In this document: positions 6,082 to 11,079 of the stretch, in pieces
Numbering within the stretch: the stretch's first letter is position 1
How the letters are laid out: every line of letters begins with the position of its first letter
DNA from: an uncultured Caryophanales bacterium
Lineage (GTDB): Bacteria; Bacillota_I; Bacilli_A; RFN20; CAG-826
Direction of reading: 5' to 3'
Assembly: GCA_946401755.1 (NCBI GenBank)
Contig: CAMIVH010000022.1
Location: forward strand, 1 to 11,079
DNA: 11,079 nt
Program-made: the position numbers and the translations under genes
Notes under the pieces: generated by a model
Databases searched by the model: none
What the model saw: only the letters and a program-made list of their open reading frames with translations
What the model was told of the DNA's origin: nothing

Positions 6082-8190
6082 CTTTCTCATGATTTTTTCC
6101 ATGTGATTGCACTTTGGATAATTGATACATCCAAGGAAGTAGCCGAAGCGGCCTTTCTTCTTGACGAGGTAACCGTCGCAATCTGGACAATCTTTGACTT
6201 TCTTTTCTTCTTCGATCACTGGAGAAGTATTTGAGCTCGCTACTTTTCTAGTGTAACGGCATTTTGGGAAGTTGGAACATGTGATGAAGGAATTACCGTT
6301 TTTGTTTCTGAGTAATAATTCACCACCACATTCAGGACACTTTTCGCCAATTGGGGTTGGCTTTGGTGCATCGCTTTCTTGCTTTTGAACGTATTTACAT
6401 TCTGGGAAGTTAGAGCAGCCAACGAATTGACCGTTTTTACCTTCCTTGATAACTAGTGGCGCACCACATTTTGGGCACTTATCACCAGTTTCAACAAAGC
6501 TTTCTTTATACATGATTTTGCTAACTCTATCGAATTCTTCGATAAATGGATAGTAGAAATCATTTAAAATCTTACTTCTGGATTGGTTACCTTCTTCGAT
6601 GTTATCAAGTTTCTTTTCCATTGTCGCTGTGTACTTAGTATTAACGATTTCTGGGAAGTATTTATTCAAGACAACAGAAGTTAAGTTACCTTGTTTTGTG
6701 GTAATTAAGATACCACTTTCGTTATCAACATATTTTCTCTTTCTGATGGTATCAATTGTGGAAGCATATGTTGATGGTCTACCAATACCGACTTCTTCCA
6801 TAAGTCTAACAATCTTAGCTTCAGAATAATGGGCTGGAGGTTGTGTAAACTTTTGTTCAGTTTCTTTAAGGACAACTTCGAATTGTTCATCATTAGCGAA
6901 GTCTGGGAAGAATTCGAAATGATTTTCTTCTTTCTCAGCGTCTTTATAGATAGCTTCATAACCTTGGAAGAGGGTACGAGTTAAATCTAATTTGAACAGT
7001 AATCCATCACCTTCTAAGAAGACAGTCATTTGTTCATCTTTCTTAGACTGCATCAAAGATGCAAGTGTGCGGTTATAGATTAATTTATAGAGATTGTATT
7101 GATCGTTTGTTAAGAATTTTCTAACGGATTCAGGAGTACGATGGTTGCTTGTTGGACGAATCGCTTCGTGAGCATCTTGCATCATACTAACTTGTCTGAT
7201 CTTTTTAGCGTGACCTAAGAATTCTTTACCGAATTTTTCGGTAATGTAATCCGTGGCACGTTGCACGAATGTTGGTGATAAACGTGTACTATCAGTACGC
7301 ATATAGGTGATTAAACCAACGTGTTCACCATCAACTTCAATACCTTCGTATAGTTGCTGGGCAACTAATTGAGTTTTCTTTGTTTTGAATTTTAAACGAG
7401 AGAAAGCTTCTTGTTGTAAGGTGGAAGTAATGAATGGTTCTTTACTATCACTAACTTTGATTTTCTTTTCAACCTTAGCAACACTTAACTTTTCTGGAAT
7501 TCTATCTAAAATAGCGTGAGCTTGTTCACTATTTTTAATTTCGATATCTTGACCATTATCAGAAAGAAGAGCGACCCCAAATTCTTTGTTGAACGCTTTA
7601 ATCTTAGTGGTAATTGTCCAATATTCTTCTGGAACGAATTTAGCGATTTCATCATCGTGATCCGCGATCATCTTTAATGTAGCGGATTGCACTCTACCCG
7701 CAGAACGGGAATGGATTTTCTTAAATAAAAGGGTGGATAATTTGAAGCCAATAATACGGTCAATAATACGACGTGTTTCTTGAGAAGAAACAAGAGACTT
7801 ATTAATGGTTCTTGGATGATTCATGGCTTCACCGATAGAATCACGAGTAATTTCGTGGAATTCTAATCTCTTAGTGGTTTCAACATCCAAGCCTAAAACT
7901 TGGGCTAAGTGCCAGGCAATAGCTTCACCTTCTCTATCAGGGTCGGTTGCTAAGATGACTTCATCACATTTATCCATCGCACTTTTGAGTTCGCGAACGA
8001 TGTGTTGCTTGTCTTTATTGATAATATATGTAGGCGAGAAATCGTTTTTAACATCCACGCCTAAACCATCTTTACCAGATGTCGCTAAGTCACGAATATG
8101 TCCGAGTGACGCCATGACGATATAGTTGTCACCTAGATAGCGCTTGATGGTTGTACATTTGGCAGGTGATTCAACAATAACTAACTTCAT
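6070..8190 (-). CDS. topA: DNA topoisomerase I (type IA)
   Basis: Relaxes negative supercoils by single-strand cleavage and passage. The protein is 706 aa, close to B. subtilis TopA. Domain order: Toprim (1-about 115) with KLVIVESPAK (Glu7) and the acidic DPDREGE motif (Asp83, Asp85); the type IA catalytic core with LITYMRTDSTRLS (nucleophile Tyr296, Arg298) and GIGRPSTYASTI; then three C-terminal four-Cys zinc ribbons (Cys 572/575/592/598, 618/621/638/644, 668/671/688/694) and a basic tail, KIMRKKRK. The frame is open to 8238, but the first Met there lies in the promoter -35 box; the start at 8190 (MKLVIVESPAK) fits the family and lies downstream of the predicted transcription start. The ribosome binding site is weak (GGAAAA). 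The gene appears to be its own transcription unit, with promoter and terminator. Confidence 0.98.
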   Translation of the reverse strand: MKLVIVESPAKCTTIKRYLGDNYIVMASLGHIRDLATSGKDGLGVDVKNDFSPTYIINKDKQHIVRELKSAMDKCDEVILATDPDREGEAIAWHLAQVLGLDVETTKRLEFHEITRDSIGEAMNHPRTINKSLVSSQETRRIIDRIIGFKLSTLLFKKIHSRSAGRVQSATLKMIADHDDEIAKFVPEEYWTITTKIKAFNKEFGVALLSDNGQDIEIKNSEQAHAILDRIPEKLSVAKVEKKIKVSDSKEPFITSTLQQEAFSRLKFKTKKTQLVAQQLYEGIEVDGEHVGLITYMRTDSTRLSPTFVQRATDYITEKFGKEFLGHAKKIRQVSMMQDAHEAIRPTSNHRTPESVRKFLTNDQYNLYKLIYNRTLASLMQSKKDEQMTVFLEGDGLLFKLDLTRTLFQGYEAIYKDAEKEENHFEFFPDFANDEQFEVVLKETEQKFTQPPAHYSEAKIVRLMEEVGIGRPSTYASTIDTIRKRKYVDNESGILITTKQGNLTSVVLNKYFPEIVNTKYTATMEKKLDNIEEGNQSRSKILNDFYYPFIEEFDRVSKIMYKESFVETGDKCPKCGAPLVIKEGKNGQFVGCSNFPECKYVQKQESDAPKPTPIGEKCPECGGELLLRNKNGNSFITCSNFPKCRYTRKVASSNTSPVIEEEKKVKDCPDCDGYLVKKKGRFGYFLGCINYPKCNHMEKIMRKKRK

Positions 8191-8209
8191 ACGTCTTTTC
8201 CGTTTCAAA

Positions 8210-8238
8210 ACTATAAGCCTACTCATAATGCTTGTCAA
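8210..8238 (-). promoter_or_regulatory. Strong sigma-A-type promoter for topA
   Basis: TTGACA (8238-8233), exactly 17 bases, TATAGT (8215-8210): a perfect -35 and five of six -10 bases. The start point would fall near 8203, about 13 bases before the topA ATG. This also excludes the upstream in-frame Met codons at 8238 and 8226 as topA starts. Confidence 0.85.
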
Positions 8239-8262
8239 CGAGCAAATTCCTTTATTCCTTAA

Positions 8263-8287
8263 TTAAATAAAAGAGAACTTTATTTAA
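8263..8287 (-). terminator. AT-only inverted repeat between dprA and topA, weak terminator candidate
   Basis: Minus strand TTAAATAAA / TTTATTTAA, a perfect 9-bp stem with a 7-base loop, 15 bases after the dprA stop. It has no G-C pair and no long T-run after it, so it may only protect the 3' end or be composition noise. Confidence 0.3.
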
Positions 8288-8302
8288 GAAAAATTTTCGT
8301 TT

Positions 8303-9094
8303 TTAATCCCAGTGCAAATCTTCTAATATTTGTCTTCCGCTTTCCGCAACATTGGCGCCTTCTTGGATTAAATCGTTGTTCACAGTCTCCTCAAAAATGG
8401 GATGTGGAACAACATAAACTGGCTTATTAGAACCCACTGCTAGATTAACTGAAATGGTTGTTCCACTAACATGCGAATTGATTTGTGGAACGATTAAGGC
8501 ATCTGAAAGCGCCACCACTAATCTGTTACGCATAGGAAAGTGTGTTTTATCAGGTTCAGACATATTTGGATATTCACTAATGACTAATTCTTCTTTCTTT
8601 AGTCTTTCATATAATTCTTTGTTTTCTTCGGGATAACAGTTATCAATACCAGAGCCTAAGACCGCAATTGTTCTAGTTTTGTTTTCTAAAGCGGCAATAT
8701 GACCAATTGTGTCTATTCCTCTAGCCATACCAGAAACTACGATTTTGTCTCTGCCCATTTCTTTGACTAACTTTTTAGTGACTAATTCGCCATATTCACT
8801 ATATTCTCTAGAGCCCACTACGCCATACCGGTGTTTGTTGTCGTCTAGTAAGGTGATATCGCCATAATAGAAAAGAACTAAAGGTGGGCGAAACATTGTT
8901 TTTAGCGCGTTAGGAAAATCCTTGTCTAAATAAGTAATTACTTTGCTTTTAATACTGTCGCACACCTTTTCCATTTCTGAATAAGGAACATGTTCATCCT
9001 CATGTAGACGTACAGCGTTAATAATCTTGATCGGATCACCATCATATTTAACAGCGAGATAAATTAAGATTTTTCTTGAGTCATATTCAATCAT
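8303..9094 (-). CDS. dprA: DNA processing protein DprA/Smf, short and divergent
   Basis: Rossmann-fold protein that binds incoming single-stranded DNA and loads RecA during transformation. The protein is 263 aa, shorter than most (about 290-370). An N-terminal helical region is followed by the Smf domain: VGSRE (93-97), SGMARGIDTIGHIAAL (121-136), GSGIDNCYP (147-155), ISEYP (172-176), FPMRNRLVVALSDALIV (186-202), SGTTIS (210-215) and a closing EGA (245-247). The usual SGSLxTA segment is altered (SGTTISVNLA), and it ends soon after the Rossmann domain, so the C-terminal winged-helix domain found in many homologues is absent. AGGAGG (9111-9106) is 11 bases before the ATG and lies inside a hairpin. 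Whether the host is competent cannot be judged here. Confidence 0.93.
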   Translation of the reverse strand: MIEYDSRKILIYLAVKYDGDPIKIINAVRLHEDEHVPYSEMEKVCDSIKSKVITYLDKDFPNALKTMFRPPLVLFYYGDITLLDDNKHRYGVVGSREYSEYGELVTKKLVKEMGRDKIVVSGMARGIDTIGHIAALENKTRTIAVLGSGIDNCYPEENKELYERLKKEELVISEYPNMSEPDKTHFPMRNRLVVALSDALIVPQINSHVSGTTISVNLAVGSNKPVYVVPHPIFEETVNNDLIQEGANVAESGRQILEDLHWD

Positions 9095-9098
9095 AAAT

Positions 9099-9128
9099 AA
9101 AAAAGCCTCCTATAAATGTAATAGGGGC
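9099..9128 (-). terminator. Terminator-like hairpin carrying the dprA ribosome binding site
   Basis: Minus strand GCC-CCTAT, 7-base loop, ATAGG-A-GGC, then six Ts: an 8-bp stem with one bulged A and a T-run (9104-9099). The 3' arm contains the AGGAGG used by dprA, so the same hairpin could both stop transcription after rnhB and mask the ribosome binding site of read-through message. Confidence 0.6.
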
Positions 9129-9129
9129 G

Positions 9130-9153
9130 ATTTTTCAAATTTGTCCGAAAAAT
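9130..9153 (-). repeat. Small inverted repeat after rnhB
   Basis: Minus strand ATTTTTC / GAAAAAT (9153-9147 and 9136-9130), 7-bp stem with a 10-base loop, three bases after the rnhB stop and just upstream of the hairpin described at 9099-9128. Mostly A-T pairs, so weak. Confidence 0.35.
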
Positions 9154-9155
9154 TA

Positions 9156-9779
9156 TTAAAATAGCGAAACTTTTTCAATAAAACAGGCTCTAACAGGAGC
9201 GTAAGTGAAGCGATGTAGGTGTTTTACTGGGCCATACTCTTTGAGCGCTTCTAGATGGTCTTTAGTGCCATATCCTTTGTTTTTCTTAATGTTGTATTGA
9301 GGATATTTTGCATCTAATTCTAAGCACAGACGGTCACGTGAAACTTTCGCTAAAATTGAAGCCGCCGCAATGCACATTGATTGAGCGTCACCATGGATAA
9401 TATCAACTACTGGTTTTGGATAATTTGGCATCTTCATCGCATCAGTTAGAACAAGATCAAAATCATGTTTCATATTCTCAATAGCGCGTTGCATTGCCAT
9501 ACGTGAGGCGTTATAAATGTTAACCTCATCTATCTCATCAGCGCTTACGGACGCTATACCATAGGCAATAGCGTTTTGAACAATAAAATCATAAGCCTCT
9601 TCTCTCTTCTTAGCGGTAAGCTTTTTGGAGTCATTAATAAGAGGAGAAGTTAGTCCTTGAGGCCAGATAACCGCTGCGGCAAAAACAGGTCCGAGCAAAC
9701 AACCTCGACCGGCTTCGTCACAACCAACAATTAACTTATAACCTTGAGCGTAATATTGCTCATCTAACTCAAGCGCCAT
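9156..9779 (-). CDS. rnhB: Ribonuclease HII
   Basis: Cleaves RNA in RNA:DNA hybrids and at single ribonucleotides misincorporated in DNA. At 207 aa it has the normal length. Seen: GCDEAGRG (19-26) with catalytic Asp21 and Glu22 and the GRG motif that senses the RNA-DNA junction; DSKKL (50-54); LTDAM with Asp113; HGDAQSMCIAAASILAKVSRD (129-149) with Asp131; and the KGYGTKDHLEAL segment with the following HR pair. The four-acid active site is complete. The usual GRGPLAGPV reads GRGCLLGPV here. The start overlaps the 3' end of rbgA by 11 bases, and its own ribosome binding site is weak, so translation is probably coupled to rbgA, the order conserved in Bacillota. Confidence 0.98.
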   Translation of the reverse strand: MALELDEQYYAQGYKLIVGCDEAGRGCLLGPVFAAAVIWPQGLTSPLINDSKKLTAKKREEAYDFIVQNAIAYGIASVSADEIDEVNIYNASRMAMQRAIENMKHDFDLVLTDAMKMPNYPKPVVDIIHGDAQSMCIAAASILAKVSRDRLCLELDAKYPQYNIKKNKGYGTKDHLEALKEYGPVKHLHRFTYAPVRACFIEKVSLF

Positions 9780-10620
9780 ATTTTTCTAAAGTAATTCTTC
9801 CTAATAGACCATCTTTGAATTCTTTAAGTAAAAGAGCTTCAGCACGAACTAAATCATTTTGACCTACACTATCAACGAGTTTTCTTTTTTCAGCAATTTG
9901 GTTCAAAACTTTGATTCTATCTTCTATTGTAGAAATGCCAAATCTTTCATTTAAGGCAGATGGGTACTGGTTTCTAAAATATTCTAAAAGGCGTTCTCCA
10001 AGTTCTTCATTTGGAAGAATTTCTTCGCGAATTGCACCAATTAAGGCGAGATTTGCGGCCTTTTTCTGGTTTTCATAGCTCATTGGAAGGATTCCAGGGG
10101 TATCTAATAGGAGAAAATCCTTATTAACTTTGATCCATTGCTCACCACGTGTGTATCCAGGCTTATTTTGAACACCTGCGGCTTTTCTTTTAGCAAGTCT
10201 ATTAATCAAGGATGATTTACCTACATTAGGAATACCAATAATCATTGTTCTGATTGGTTGAGGTTTCATGCCTTTAGCCATTTCTTTAGCCCATTTATCT
10301 TTTCCTAAAGAAATAACAGCTTTGGAAAGAATGGCTTCCGCACTATTGTTTTTTAAATCCAAAGTGAGAATACAGTCATACTTTTTCTTTAATTCATCGA
10401 CCCACATTTTTGTGGCTTCTGGATCGGCTAAATCTATTTTTGTAAGAACGATAATCTTCTTTTTATTTTGGATAAGTTTTTCTAAGTTTTCGTTAATGGA
10501 TGAGATTGGAGCACGCGCATCTAAAAGCTCGATGATAACATCGACGAGTTTAACCTTATTTTCGACCTCATTTAAGGCCTTGTTCATGTGTCCTGGAAAC
10601 CAATGAATTTGTTGTGCCAT
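9769..10620 (-). CDS. rbgA: Ribosome biogenesis GTPase RbgA (YlqF)
   Basis: Circularly permuted GTPase needed for late maturation of the 50S subunit in Bacillota. The protein is 283 aa, the B. subtilis length. Seen: HWFPGHM (6-12), with His11 equivalent to the catalytic His9 of B. subtilis; then the permuted order G4 TKID (60-63), G1 GIPNVGKSS (129-137), G2 Thr157 in PGYTRG, and G3 DTPG (173-176); then an ANTAR-like helical C-terminal domain. The frame is open to 10674, but MAQQIHWFPGHM at 10620 is preceded by AGAGGTG five bases upstream and fits the family. That site begins at the lepB stop codon, so lepB, rbgA and rnhB form one tight operon. Confidence 0.97.
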   Translation of the reverse strand: MAQQIHWFPGHMNKALNEVENKVKLVDVIIELLDARAPISSINENLEKLIQNKKKIIVLTKIDLADPEATKMWVDELKKKYDCILTLDLKNNSAEAILSKAVISLGKDKWAKEMAKGMKPQPIRTMIIGIPNVGKSSLINRLAKRKAAGVQNKPGYTRGEQWIKVNKDFLLLDTPGILPMSYENQKKAANLALIGAIREEILPNEELGERLLEYFRNQYPSALNERFGISTIEDRIKVLNQIAEKRKLVDSVGQNDLVRAEALLLKEFKDGLLGRITLEKYGA

Positions 10621-10630
10621 CTTCTCACCT

Positions 10631-11079
10631 CTAATAGAAAGTTGGCCAGTGATATTGCTTATTGCCAACATCATATTCTGGCGTTAAATCAACATAACAA
10701 CTTGGGCAAACATTACCGTTTTTTGCGGAGTAAGTTTTGCCACAATTTGGACATGTATATCTCTTTAAATATAGCTTCCCTTTTCCTTCAATTGCCACTA
10801 AAACACCGAAGAGATTTTTGTATTTAATTGGCTTACCTAAATAGGCACAATCTCTACTAGCTTTACGATTATCACCTAAGACCCAATATTCATCTTCTCC
10901 GAGAGTGATTGGAGCAATTGTATCTTTTCCAACATAATCCTCTTCTTGCGCTGGAAGAGTTTTAAATGTTGCTTTTTGTAATTCAAAGACGCCATCTTTT
11001 AAGACGTAGATTTTACCTTTTTCAACCTTGAATGTTTCACCTGGTAAAGCCACCACTCTTTTAATCTTCTTTTTAGCGT
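10631..11079 (-). CDS. lepB: Signal peptidase I with zinc-ribbon-like C-terminal tail (partial)
   Basis: Membrane-bound serine/lysine protease that removes signal peptides outside the membrane. Only the C-terminal part is in the window; the frame runs off the right edge, so the transmembrane segment and the Ser nucleophile are not seen. Visible: box D, KRVVALPGETF, with the catalytic Lys codon at 11062-11060 (Ala replaces the usual Gly in KRVxG), and box E, YWVLGDNRKASRD. After the short strand LFGVLVAIEGKGKLYLKRY come CPNC and, 11 residues later, CPSC (codons between about 10753 and 10697), then a polar tail ending in WPTFY. The four-Cys spacing looks like a zinc ribbon, which characterised bacterial LepB/SipS proteins lack. 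A GTG at 11056 is internal, not the start. The order lepB-rbgA-rnhB is known in Bacillota. Confidence 0.92.
   Translation of the reverse strand, partial: AKKKIKRVVALPGETFKVEKGKIYVLKDGVFELQKATFKTLPAQEEDYVGKDTIAPITLGEDEYWVLGDNRKASRDCAYLGKPIKYKNLFGVLVAIEGKGKLYLKRYTCPNCGKTYSAKNGNVCPSCYVDLTPEYDVGNKQYHWPTFY

Noticed and set aside
8191..8238. Upstream start for topA at 8238
   Set aside because: It overlaps the TTGACA promoter box; the family N-terminus MKLVIVESPAK begins at 8190.
9095..9140. Promoter for dprA (TTGAAA-18-TATAGG)
   Set aside because: The -10 match is poor and the bases are better explained as the hairpin arms.
1..11079. Mycoplasma-type genetic code (TGA as Trp)
   Set aside because: rbgA and cdsA end at TGA with normal C-termini and overlapping downstream starts, and Trp residues use TGG.

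Overview
The window is one uninterrupted run of twelve housekeeping genes, all on the minus strand, so transcription runs from high to low coordinates. In that order they are lepB (partial), rbgA, rnhB, dprA, topA, xerC, rpsB, tsf, pyrH, frr, cdsA and dxr (partial). The order matches the chromosomal block known from Bacillota (B. subtilis ylqF-rnhB ... smf-topA ... codV ... rpsB-tsf-pyrH-frr-uppS-cdsA-dxr). Low G+C by eye, strong AGGAGG-type ribosome binding sites, TGA used as a stop (rbgA, cdsA) with TGG for Trp, and the presence of dxr suggest a low-GC member of the Bacilli with the standard code, possibly a gut Erysipelotrichales or RF39-like lineage, and not a Mycoplasma with code 4. The lineage is inference. 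No plus-strand gene, RNA gene, mobile element or CRISPR array was found.

Region by region: 11079-9156 holds lepB, rbgA and rnhB, tightly packed or overlapping (signal peptide cleavage, 50S assembly, RNA:DNA hybrid removal). A terminator-like hairpin whose 3' arm carries the dprA ribosome binding site separates them from dprA (9094-8303). topA (8190-6070) has a near-consensus promoter, TTGACA-17-TATAGT, and ends in a hairpin-plus-T-run terminator overlapping its stop codon. xerC (6034-5132) follows with no ribosome binding site but a TATTAT box at the spacing expected of a leaderless mRNA. A 162-base leader rich in hairpins precedes rpsB-tsf. A terminator after tsf and another after frr bracket pyrH-frr, and a short weak promoter-like site then leads into the overlapping cdsA-dxr pair.

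Functionally the block joins translation (S2, EF-Ts, RRF, RbgA), nucleotide and lipid supply (UMP kinase, CDP-diacylglycerol synthase, DXP reductoisomerase), DNA topology and recombination (TopA, XerC, DprA, RNase HII) and secretion (LepB). Most of it is ordinary. The features most worth a second look are a zinc-ribbon-like C-terminal tail on signal peptidase I, a structured candidate autoregulatory leader before rpsB, S2 extended at both ends, repeated terminators at gene junctions (two set close to or overlapping ribosome binding sites), and the absence of uppS, trmFO, hslVU and codY from their usual places. I see no convincing evidence of a wholly new multigene system.
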